From: Bacteroidales bacterium | GTDB lineage: Bacteria; Bacteroidota; Bacteroidia; Bacteroidales; UBA932 | Assembly (NCBI GenBank): GCA_017445755.1 | Contig: JAFSSE010000014.1 | Location: 62,001 to 126,000, forward strand | Direction of reading: 5' to 3' | DNA length: 64,000 nucleotides | Shown here: one piece after another, positions 17,857-26,353 of the stretch | How positions within the stretch are numbered: position 1 is the stretch's first letter | Layout: each line of letters opens with the position of its first letter | The notes under the pieces: model-generated | Told to the model about the DNA's origin: nothing | The model's database searches: none | What the model saw: only the letters and a program-made list of their open reading frames with translations | Made by a program: the position numbers and the translations under genes

Positions 17857-19934
17857 TGAAGCTTCGTTTCCTGTTTTCACCGTTTGCCACCGCGATTGCC
17901 GTTGCGGTGGTGTCGGTGGCTGTATCCTGCTCCCCGAATCATGAACTGAATCCGGAGACGGATAAAACCGAGACAGATTCGACAACGACGGAACCGGTCG
18001 TTCCCCCTTCGCCGCCTTCCACCCTCCCGGACGTTTCGTCTTTCTCCCTTTCCGACGTGTTCGAGCTCACTTTTGGCGGAGAGCAGGTCTTCCCTTACAA
18101 GGGCTTGTCGGCAGGGGATTATTTCGAAGCGACGTCCGTCTCCGGGCTGGATGCCGGAACGGTCCGCCGCATAGAAGTCCTTTCGGTCAGCGACAGTGAG
18201 GGAGCCCGCCTGAGTTGTCCGGAAAAATGGATAGGCGGAATGTGTTCCCTGACCCTTCATGTCGGTTCTTCTGTCCGTAACCTCGGAACTACGTTCGTCG
18301 ATGTCGTAGATCGTTACGATGTCCCCCGCAACGCCCGTTTCTCCCTCTACGGAAGGGTCGTGGACAGCGAGGGAAAGGGTATTCCCGGGGTCAGCGTTTC
18401 GGATGGAAAAAACGTCGTACAGACCAGTGAAAACGGGTTTTATTACATTCTGTCAGATAGGAAATACGGCTACGTTTTCATTTCCGTTCCGAGTTGTTAC
18501 CGAGCGGCGATGAACAGGTCCATTCCGATGTTCTTCCGGAAAATCACCTCCGATGTGACCAATTACGAGATCCGGAGTTTTGTACTGGAGAAGGAAGACA
18601 ATACGCGGCACCGCCTGCTTGTGTACACCGACGTCCATATGGCCAACCGTACGGAGGATAAGCAGCAGTTTACGGACGGCTTCAAGAAGGACCTCGCCGC
18701 CGAATTCGAGCGGGCGAAGGCGGAAGGCATTCCGGTCTATGCCATGACTCTCGGCGACCTTACCTGGGACCAGTGGTGGTACTCCAACAAGATGGAACCC
18801 AAGGATTACCGGGATCTTATGGCGGATACGGAGGTCCCTACCTATAATATTCTCGGGAACCATGACAACGACCCCTATGTGGCGGACAACTTCGCCTCGG
18901 AGGATAAATGGAGGAGTTATATCGGTCCGACCTTCTATTCCTTCAATATCGGAGGAATCCACTACATCCAGCTGGATAATACCATTTTCAACAACAAGGG
19001 TGCGGCACAGGGGACGGTCGGCGACCTGACGGACTATACGGAAGGTTTCACGGAGGATGAGCTCTCATGGCTGAAGTCAGACCTTTCATATGTTCCTAAA
19101 TCGACACCCCTTGTCATCGGGATGCATATCCAGTATTCGAACCGGCCCCATGTCAGTTCAAACGGCGGCAACACCTTCTCCCAGGCGATGCCTTCCGCCC
19201 AGAGCGCCCTTCTTCTGGATCTGCTGTCCGGATACAAGGTCCAGTTCCTGACCGGCCATACCCATGTCCGCTACACCAATTTCATCAGTGACAACCTGAT
19301 GGAACAGAATGTGGGAGCAATCTGCGGAACATGGTGGTGGTGCGGATACTACAGTTCCCACAGGACCAACATGTGCCGGGACGGAGTCCCTGACGGGTAC
19401 GAGGTCATCGATTACGACGGGACCTCTATGACCTGCTACTACAAGGGCGTCGGACATGACCGAAATTATCAGTTCCGCGCCTATGACCTTAATAATTGTC
19501 TGATTGACCGGGCAACATACTGTCCGAAGGTCGCGACCAATTTCAAGACAGTGACGGAGGACCTTTTCCGGCAGTATGCCTGCGGATACGATACTCCAAG
19601 GGATGACAACGTTGTCCTTATCAACGTGTTCTCGTGGAATCCGAAATATGTCGTTTCGGTGACGGAAAAGGAAACCGGAAAGAAACTGACTCCCGTGCGG
19701 ATTGCAGGATATGATCCTCTTCATGTCATCCATTTCAATATGGGTCGCATGAATACCAATTCCGCGAATATGACCTTCCCGACACTTGAGACGGACCATT
19801 TGTTCCAGGTCATCTGTTCATCTGAGACGACAACCCTGGAGATAGCTGTAACCGATGAGTTCGGTACGGTTTATACTGAGACTATGACACGTCCGAGAAA
19901 GCTTCTCGACATGTCCAAATCAACCCAATGGTAA
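17856..19934 (+). CDS. Calcineurin-like phosphoesterase lipoprotein (MetallophosN/MetallophosC type)
   Basis: 692 residues. I chose the ATG at 17856 because it gives a lipoprotein signal (AVSC, Cys near residue 27); the upstream open frame overlaps the permease. An N-terminal region leads into a carboxypeptidase-regulatory-like domain (SLYGRVVDSEGKGIPGVSVSDG, about 158-180). The metallophosphoesterase core has DVH near residue 259, GDLTWD, GNHDND near 333, GMHIQY and GHTH near 467. A C-terminal beta domain follows. These enzymes hydrolyse phosphomono- or diesters with two metal ions. It is the first extracytoplasmic gene of the operon, with paralogues at 39024 and 61788. Confidence 0.88.
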   Translation: MKLRFLFSPFATAIAVAVVSVAVSCSPNHELNPETDKTETDSTTTEPVVPPSPPSTLPDVSSFSLSDVFELTFGGEQVFPYKGLSAGDYFEATSVSGLDAGTVRRIEVLSVSDSEGARLSCPEKWIGGMCSLTLHVGSSVRNLGTTFVDVVDRYDVPRNARFSLYGRVVDSEGKGIPGVSVSDGKNVVQTSENGFYYILSDRKYGYVFISVPSCYRAAMNRSIPMFFRKITSDVTNYEIRSFVLEKEDNTRHRLLVYTDVHMANRTEDKQQFTDGFKKDLAAEFERAKAEGIPVYAMTLGDLTWDQWWYSNKMEPKDYRDLMADTEVPTYNILGNHDNDPYVADNFASEDKWRSYIGPTFYSFNIGGIHYIQLDNTIFNNKGAAQGTVGDLTDYTEGFTEDELSWLKSDLSYVPKSTPLVIGMHIQYSNRPHVSSNGGNTFSQAMPSAQSALLLDLLSGYKVQFLTGHTHVRYTNFISDNLMEQNVGAICGTWWWCGYYSSHRTNMCRDGVPDGYEVIDYDGTSMTCYYKGVGHDRNYQFRAYDLNNCLIDRATYCPKVATNFKTVTEDLFRQYACGYDTPRDDNVVLINVFSWNPKYVVSVTEKETGKKLTPVRIAGYDPLHVIHFNMGRMNTNSANMTFPTLETDHLFQVICSSETTTLEIAVTDEFGTVYTETMTRPRKLLDMSKSTQW

Positions 19935-19935
19935 G

Positions 19936-21294
19936 ATGAAAAAAACACTGATTATCCTTGCCTCCCTTGCCCTTCTGGGCTCCTGTGCGCAGAAGGGTAC
20001 CAACCTCGAGCGGGTGCCCATCTTCAAGGTGGCCCCTGAGCAGATGGTGAATGCGGAGGGAAAATATGAAATCGCCGGAAGGGGCGGCTCCGCCGTCTTC
20101 AAGGTGATGTCTTCGGGGGCATGGAGCGCCTCTATCGCCGGAGACACCGGTTTTACCCTCTCCGACAAAGAGGGGTCTTCCGGAAGGACGGATCTTTCTG
20201 TCAGTGCCCAGACCAATTCCTCAGGCGCGACCCGCTCCACGACACTGACTATTATGCAGGGTGACGAGGTAAAGGGAACATATCAGATAGTCCAGCCGAT
20301 AGTCCTTCCCTATATCGACGCCACCCCGTCCGAAGTGAACCTGATGGGGGAGGAAGAGGAGTTTACCCTTTCGGTCGATGCCGCTCTTGGGTGGAGTTTC
20401 TCGATAGATAAGGGATCCGACTGGCTTTCAGTTGTTTCCGAGAGTACTACGGAGATAACCTTCAAGGCGAAGGAAAATGGCGGCTCCGAGAACCGCCTCG
20501 GTGAAATCGGCTTTTACCTGACCGACATGCCGCTTGTCGGAATCATCGTTCCTGTCACTCAGAATTTCCTCGCCCCGGCCCCGAAGGCGGATCTTCTCGA
20601 TGTCGTCTTCGACCTTAACGGAGATGCCGTGGACGAGTCCGCTTCCGCCCTGACGGTCGAAAAGAGAGCCGCTCCGTCGATGGGCGTCGAGTATGTTGAA
20701 AAGTACAAGCGTTACGCGGCCGTTTTCAGCCCCGGTTCGGTTCTCAGTTCCCAGGAGGCCGGCTACTATGCGGCCGATTATACCTCCCGTGAGGATTTCA
20801 AGGCGAAACTCGCCGACGGCTATACCCTGGAGGTGCTTTTCTGCCGGAGCGACGATCCGGGAGAGAAGCAGATCAAGCCGTTCTCCTCTACCCAGGCGGG
20901 AGGAACCGGAATCTGCTTCCGAGCAAAGTCCTCGAACCCGAACTACACCTTGAATGAAATCAATTTCGAGACCCATGTGGGCGGTTCATGGGTGGAGCTT
21001 TACAGCGGGGTCACTCCGCAGAAGGATGTCTGGTACCATGCCGTAGGCCTCTGGGACAAGACAAATTCAATAGCGAAACTCTACGTGGACGGAAAGTTGA
21101 AGGTGAGTGTTTCTACCTCCGGAGACTTCAAGTTCATGGACACTAATTCCAAGCGATGGTTCGGCATTGGGGCCGACCCGAATTCAAACGACAAGGGAGA
21201 GGCCACTTTCAGCGGGAAAGTCGCCATAGCCCGTCTCTATGACAAACCTCTTACCGACAGCGAGGTCTTCTCGCTCTGGAGGGAAGTAAGATAG
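19936..21294 (+). CDS. BACON plus LamG-like surface lipoprotein
   Basis: 452 residues with a lipobox (LLGSC, Cys near residue 17). Two BACON-like Ig domains span about 25-195: the repeats have SGAWSAS and LGWSFSIDKGSDWLSV, and the first ends TLTIMQGDE. A concanavalin/laminin-G-like domain follows (about 215-450), with DVWYHAVGLWDKTNSIAKLYVDGKL. Such proteins usually bind glycan at the cell surface beside a SusC/D pair. No catalytic motif is visible. It sits just before susC. Confidence 0.82.
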   Translation: MKKTLIILASLALLGSCAQKGTNLERVPIFKVAPEQMVNAEGKYEIAGRGGSAVFKVMSSGAWSASIAGDTGFTLSDKEGSSGRTDLSVSAQTNSSGATRSTTLTIMQGDEVKGTYQIVQPIVLPYIDATPSEVNLMGEEEEFTLSVDAALGWSFSIDKGSDWLSVVSESTTEITFKAKENGGSENRLGEIGFYLTDMPLVGIIVPVTQNFLAPAPKADLLDVVFDLNGDAVDESASALTVEKRAAPSMGVEYVEKYKRYAAVFSPGSVLSSQEAGYYAADYTSREDFKAKLADGYTLEVLFCRSDDPGEKQIKPFSSTQAGGTGICFRAKSSNPNYTLNEINFETHVGGSWVELYSGVTPQKDVWYHAVGLWDKTNSIAKLYVDGKLKVSVSTSGDFKFMDTNSKRWFGIGADPNSNDKGEATFSGKVAIARLYDKPLTDSEVFSLWREVR

Positions 21295-21298
21295 GAGG
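21293..21298 (+). promoter_or_regulatory. Consensus Shine-Dalgarno before susC
   Basis: AGGAGG lies 8 nt before the ATG at 21307, overlapping the stop codon of the preceding gene. Strong Shine-Dalgarno sequences are uncommon in Bacteroidetes, so it may raise SusC translation or allow re-initiation. Confidence 0.55.
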
Positions 21299-21306
21299 AA
21301 AGCAGC

Positions 21307-24300
21307 ATGAAAAAGATTTTTTATATCCTCCTTGCCATGTTTTTCGCCGTAGAGGCGATGGCTCAGGGCCCGCATTCCCTGAAGGGGAAGGTGTCCGATC
21401 CCTCCGGGGAACCGGTTGTCGGGGCCTATATTTACAATACCGTGACGGCAAAGGGCGCGGTGACGGACCTCTCAGGAGCATATGAACTCCAGGCCGCTAC
21501 GGGGCAGGTCCTTCGGATTTCCTGCATGGGATATGCCGAAAAGGAGATTCCCGCCCCGTCTTCGTCGGTTCTCAATATCGTTCTCGAGGAGGACAACCAG
21601 ATGCTCGAAGAGACGGTCGTCGTCGGCTATGGTACTCAGAAGAAGATCAATCTTACCGGTGCCGTTTCCGTAGTGACGGACGAGCAGCTCAAGGACCGTC
21701 CGACGACGAACGGGCTCCGGGCTCTTCAGGGTGTGGATCCGTCTCTAAATGTCATAATCGGGTCGGGTAACCCGACGGAAGGCCAGAACATCAATGTCCG
21801 CGGCGTCCCTTCGGTCAATTCCTCCAGCCCGCTCGTCCTCATTGACGGTATTCCGGGTGGCCAGATCCACCAGCTCAACAGCAATGATATCGAGTCGATA
21901 TCCATCCTTAAGGATGCTTCTGCTGCGGCAATCTACGGTGCAAAGGCCTCCGCAGGCGTTATCCTTATTACGACGAAAAGCGGTAAAAGCGGTGACGCCA
22001 AGGTCAACTATTCCTTTAACGGAGGCATAACTACCCCGACCACGCCGGCGAATTTCATCACTAACGGGTACGAGTATGTAACCCTGATAAATCCCCTTTA
22101 TCGGGCGCGTTACAACTACGATTTCTTCCAGACGGGAGTCTATGACACCGTCGTCGCGGAAACCTTTGCGCGAAAGGACGATGTGACCGAGAATTCTGAA
22201 CGTCCCTGGGTCACCATCGACGATGACGGCAACTACCACTATTACGGCAATTTCGACTGGTACCACAATATCTTCAATACGGCCCGCCGACACAGTGAAC
22301 ACAATATCAGCATTTCCGGCGGGACGGACAAGGTCAAGTATTATATCAGCGGCCGTTATTACGACCAGGAGGGAACCCTATCCGGTCCCATGGTGGGGAC
22401 AAAGGAGAATTACGATTCCTATGCCTTCCGTGCCAAGGTCGACGCTCAGATTCTCAAGTGGGCGCGCTGGACGGTCAACGGAGCTTTCAACAGTAACAAC
22501 CAGATTTACCCGGGTATTACCAATGAGGCCCTGACAATCGCGGGTCTCGACCAGAATCTCGTTCCTGTGTTCACTCCGACGAATCCGGACGGGTCCTATG
22601 TCATGCTCCCGAAAGACCTTAGGAACGTCAATCTCGGCACGGGTCGTACGGTTGAAATCCAGAATCCGCAGAATCACCATAAGATTTCGGCAAACCGTAT
22701 AACCCTTTCGAACAACCTCCATCTCACCCCCCTGAAGGGGCTCTCTTTCGACGCGGACTACAATGTGAACTTCTACCACCGGCTCTATAATGACCGCAGC
22801 GTCGAAGATACATATTCAAACGCCATCGGGTCCTTCGCATCTACGAACCGCTATTCGACGGATTCCTACCGCGAGAGAATCTATGATTATGTCATCCAGA
22901 GCATCGACGCTTACTTTACTTACGAGACCGCTCTGGGAGAGGCCCATCATCTCAAGGCGACAGGAGGTGTGAACTACGAGACCTACCGGCTGGTTGACAA
23001 TACCATCCTCCTGACAGGAGTCGGAAGCGCCGACCTGTCCACCTTCAACTCAGTGACCGATGATTCCATCTTCACCGTTACCCAGGATATCAGCGCTTAT
23101 AAGACGCTGGGTTTCTTCGGAAGGTTGAATTACGATTATAAGGAACGTTATCTCCTTGAGCTTTCCGGCCGGTATGACGGCTCGTCCCGTTTCCAGGGCG
23201 CCGGAAACATCTGGGGCTTTTTCCCCTCCGCTTCCTTTGGCTGGCGGTTCACTGAAGAGCCGTTCATGGAAGGGGTCAGGAGCTGGTGGACCAGCGGCAA
23301 GGTCCGTTTCTCTGCGGGCTCCCTCGGAAACCAGCAGGTGACTCCATATCAGTTCATGGAAACAATCGACGCGGCACAGGTCAAGTATATTTTTAACGAT
23401 ACCGCGCTTCCCCAGGGAACAAGCGTCTCCGCTCCTAATTCCTCCGACCTTACATGGGAGACCGTGACAACGTACAATGCCGGCCTCGACCTTTCCTTCC
23501 TTTCCGGGAAACTCTCCTTCACGGGTGATGCTTTCATCCGGGATACGAAGGGAATGCTGACCTCCGGTGAGCCGGTTCCTTCCACCTATGGTGCATCCGC
23601 TCCGAAATCCAACTCTACGGACCTCAGGACCACCGGGTACGAGCTTATGCTGACCTGGAAGGATACCCGGAACCTCCTCGGTTCCCCCTTCTTCTACAGC
23701 GTGACCGGTACCCTCGGAGACTATGTCAGGAAGATAACCCGCCTTTCCTATTCCGACCGGCGCTTTGCCAATAACTACGAAGGAAAGGTTCTGGGTGAAA
23801 TCTGGGGCTACCATGTCCCCGGCCTGTTCCGGACCGACGAGGAGGCAGCCATGTACCAGGAGGCCGTCCACAATGCAGCGAATGTCTACCAGAGGGTGTA
23901 CAACATGCAGAACGGCGGCTATCTTATGGCCGGCGACGTTAAATTCGACGACCGGAACGGGGACGGATACATCAATAACGGCTCCGGTACCGTAGAGGAT
24001 CCGGGCGACATGATGGTAATCGGTAATACGACCCCCCGTTACAACTACGGTCTCCGCCTGGACATGAATTGGAAGGGCTTCGACGTGAGCGTTTTCTTCC
24101 AGGGCGTCGGAAAGAGGGACTGGTACCCTGCGTCGAACTCGGACGCCATCTACGGAGCTAACCTCTTCTGGCAGCTCTTTACCTATCCGATTCCCTCCTT
24201 TGTTGAAAGCGATTATATCGACCGCTGCTGGAGCGAGGATAATCCGGACGCCTACTTCCCGAGGCCGAGGGTCATTACCTGCTACAACGGCGGCCCGCTC

Positions 24301-24573
24301 GGCCAGAACAATGACCGTTACCTCCAGAATGCGGCCTACCTCCGCTTCAAGAACCTGACCGTGGGATACACGGTGCCGGCCTTGAAGAAGACCTTCTCCA
24401 AGATCCGGGTCTATGTTTCCGGTGAGAACCTTTACTATTGGTCCCCGATGAAGAAGAATACCCGCGTCATCGATCCTGAACTGGCCGTCTCCACGACGAC
24501 CTACAAGTCCGGTTCGGGATCCGGTTACCAGATGCCGCGTACTCTCTGCCTCGGTTTGGATGTAACCTTCTAA
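21307..24573 (+). CDS. SusC/RagA-family TonB-dependent transporter
   Basis: 1088 residues. Signal peptide 1-20 (ending EAMAQ), a carboxypeptidase-regulatory-like domain (KGKVSDPSGEPVVGAYIYN, about 25-100), the SusC junction EETVVVGYGTQKKINLTGAV, a plug domain with NVRGVPSVNSSSPLVLIDG, and a 22-strand barrel ending in LCLGLDVTF. SusC proteins import oligomers across the outer membrane using TonB energy, with SusD as the lid. It has no STN domain, unlike the transporter at 33693, so signalling through a sigma/anti-sigma pair is unlikely; LacI-type control fits better. Confidence 0.95.
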   Translation: MKKIFYILLAMFFAVEAMAQGPHSLKGKVSDPSGEPVVGAYIYNTVTAKGAVTDLSGAYELQAATGQVLRISCMGYAEKEIPAPSSSVLNIVLEEDNQMLEETVVVGYGTQKKINLTGAVSVVTDEQLKDRPTTNGLRALQGVDPSLNVIIGSGNPTEGQNINVRGVPSVNSSSPLVLIDGIPGGQIHQLNSNDIESISILKDASAAAIYGAKASAGVILITTKSGKSGDAKVNYSFNGGITTPTTPANFITNGYEYVTLINPLYRARYNYDFFQTGVYDTVVAETFARKDDVTENSERPWVTIDDDGNYHYYGNFDWYHNIFNTARRHSEHNISISGGTDKVKYYISGRYYDQEGTLSGPMVGTKENYDSYAFRAKVDAQILKWARWTVNGAFNSNNQIYPGITNEALTIAGLDQNLVPVFTPTNPDGSYVMLPKDLRNVNLGTGRTVEIQNPQNHHKISANRITLSNNLHLTPLKGLSFDADYNVNFYHRLYNDRSVEDTYSNAIGSFASTNRYSTDSYRERIYDYVIQSIDAYFTYETALGEAHHLKATGGVNYETYRLVDNTILLTGVGSADLSTFNSVTDDSIFTVTQDISAYKTLGFFGRLNYDYKERYLLELSGRYDGSSRFQGAGNIWGFFPSASFGWRFTEEPFMEGVRSWWTSGKVRFSAGSLGNQQVTPYQFMETIDAAQVKYIFNDTALPQGTSVSAPNSSDLTWETVTTYNAGLDLSFLSGKLSFTGDAFIRDTKGMLTSGEPVPSTYGASAPKSNSTDLRTTGYELMLTWKDTRNLLGSPFFYSVTGTLGDYVRKITRLSYSDRRFANNYEGKVLGEIWGYHVPGLFRTDEEAAMYQEAVHNAANVYQRVYNMQNGGYLMAGDVKFDDRNGDGYINNGSGTVEDPGDMMVIGNTTPRYNYGLRLDMNWKGFDVSVFFQGVGKRDWYPASNSDAIYGANLFWQLFTYPIPSFVESDYIDRCWSEDNPDAYFPRPRVITCYNGGPLGQNNDRYLQNAAYLRFKNLTVGYTVPALKKTFSKIRVYVSGENLYYWSPMKKNTRVIDPELAVSTTTYKSGSGSGYQMPRTLCLGLDVTF

Positions 24574-24586
24574 AAAGCTTGCGGAT

Positions 24587-26338
24587 ATGAAAAAGAACAG
24601 CATATTTATTCTCGTTCTGACGGCCCTGGTCCTTTCTTCCTGCGACCTCACGCTCTATCCGGAGCATGAGACTACACCGGACCAGTACTTCCGTAACGAA
24701 TCCGACCTCCTTCTGTGGAGCAACAACTTCTATAACGACAACCTGTCGTCCGCCGACATCGGTCAGAACGATGCCGACGACAAGATTGACAACGGTCTCT
24801 CCGCCTATATTACAGGATCCCGCAATGCGGCGACCCAGAGCTGGGGTTTCACCTCTCTCCGGAACATCAACTACATGCTGGACCGGCTGGACCAGTGCGA
24901 AGATGCCCAGGTCAGGAAGAAATACGAGGCGGTGGGAAGGTTTTTCCGCGCCTGGTTTTATTTCCTCCGCGTCCGTACATATGGGGACGTCCCGTGGTTC
25001 GACCATGTGTACGGCTCGGCAGACCGGGATTCCATCTACAAGGACCGCGACGACCGCGGCTATGTCATGGACCGTATCCTGGAGGACATCCGCTTTGCGG
25101 CGGACAACCTCCCTTCGACCTGGGAGACCAACAATACCCGGGTTACGAAGTGGGCGGCACTTGCCCTCGGCACCCGGGCCGCCCTCTATGAAGGGACCTT
25201 CCGGAAGTACCATTCCGACCTCGGACTTACCGGCTGGGAGAAGTACCTGGAGGTTTGTGCGGAAATGGGGAAGGAGTTCATCGACAACGCTCCGTTCTCG
25301 CTTTACAACGAGGGAAGCCAGCCCTACCGGGATCTTTTCTGGGGGCCGGAGCCCAAGACGGAGGAGGTCATCCTCTGCCGGGCTTATTCGCTCGATCTGA
25401 GTGTTTCCCATTCGGTCCCTTACAACATCCAGTTCGGAAGGACCTCGTTCACGAAGAATTTCATGAACCATTATCTCATGGCGGACGGAACCCGATTCCA
25501 GGATCGTACCGGCTGGGCGACCATGACCTATCCCGAAGAAGTTGCGAACAGGGACCCCAGAATGGCCCAGACCGTCCTTTGCCCTGGATTTACCTATGCC
25601 GGTTCAACGAAGGTCATCCCCTGCAAGCTCTATTCCCATACCGGATATGAGCCGATCAAGTACATCGGTGACGAAGAAAGTGTCCAGGTCGGCAAGGGAC
25701 GTCATCCCTGGATTATCTTCCGTGCGGCAGAGGTATACCTGAACTACGCGGAAGCCGTTGCCGAACTCGGAACTATCACCCAGAACGACCTTGACATGAC
25801 AGTAAACAAGATAAAGGCAAGGGCTAAGATGCCTTCCATCAAGCTGGAAACCGTAAATGCATCTCCCGACCCGTATCTTCTCTCCTATTACAAGAATGTG
25901 ACAAAGAGCGCCCAGACGGGAGTAATCCTCGAAATCCGCCGCGAGCGGACGGTTGAACTCGTCATCGAAGACAACACCCGCGCCTGGGATCTTTTCCGCT
26001 GGAAGGAAGCCCGTCTTGCGCTTAACCATTTCGAGCCGTGGTACGGAGCATACATTCCCGGTCCCGGGACCTTTGACATGGACGGGGACGGAGCCCCCGA
26101 CCTCGAAGTCTACAGCTCCTCCGCCGTTTCGAACTGCGCAACCAAGCTGAAAATCGGGGACGACTTCGTCCTCAGCGAAGGTGACCACGGCTATATAGTC
26201 GGCTATCCCGGAACAGACCGGGGCGGCGACTGGGACGATGCCATAGACTACCTCTGGCCTGTCCCGAAGGCCCAGATAGACCTTTATGCGGATCAGGGAT
26301 ACACGCTTTCACAAAACCCCGGATGGGATAAGAGATAA
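24587..26338 (+). CDS. SusD/RagB-family surface lipoprotein
   Basis: 583 residues with a lipobox (LVLSSC, Cys near residue 16). The N-terminal TPR-type helices include YFRNESDLLLWSNNFY and AVGRFFRAWFYFLRVRTYGDVPW, the best-known SusD block. The C-terminal part has EIRRERTVELVIEDNTRAWDLFRW and ends in the usual NPGWDK. It binds the ligand and closes over SusC. The ligand cannot be predicted from SusD sequence. Confidence 0.95.
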   Translation: MKKNSIFILVLTALVLSSCDLTLYPEHETTPDQYFRNESDLLLWSNNFYNDNLSSADIGQNDADDKIDNGLSAYITGSRNAATQSWGFTSLRNINYMLDRLDQCEDAQVRKKYEAVGRFFRAWFYFLRVRTYGDVPWFDHVYGSADRDSIYKDRDDRGYVMDRILEDIRFAADNLPSTWETNNTRVTKWAALALGTRAALYEGTFRKYHSDLGLTGWEKYLEVCAEMGKEFIDNAPFSLYNEGSQPYRDLFWGPEPKTEEVILCRAYSLDLSVSHSVPYNIQFGRTSFTKNFMNHYLMADGTRFQDRTGWATMTYPEEVANRDPRMAQTVLCPGFTYAGSTKVIPCKLYSHTGYEPIKYIGDEESVQVGKGRHPWIIFRAAEVYLNYAEAVAELGTITQNDLDMTVNKIKARAKMPSIKLETVNASPDPYLLSYYKNVTKSAQTGVILEIRRERTVELVIEDNTRAWDLFRWKEARLALNHFEPWYGAYIPGPGTFDMDGDGAPDLEVYSSSAVSNCATKLKIGDDFVLSEGDHGYIVGYPGTDRGGDWDDAIDYLWPVPKAQIDLYADQGYTLSQNPGWDKR

Positions 26339-26353
26339 TAACTGGATAAAGAT

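Noticed and set aside
23050..24651. A 533-codon minus-strand frame over susC
   Set aside because: The sense frame is a clear SusC barrel; the antisense translation has no recognisable features.
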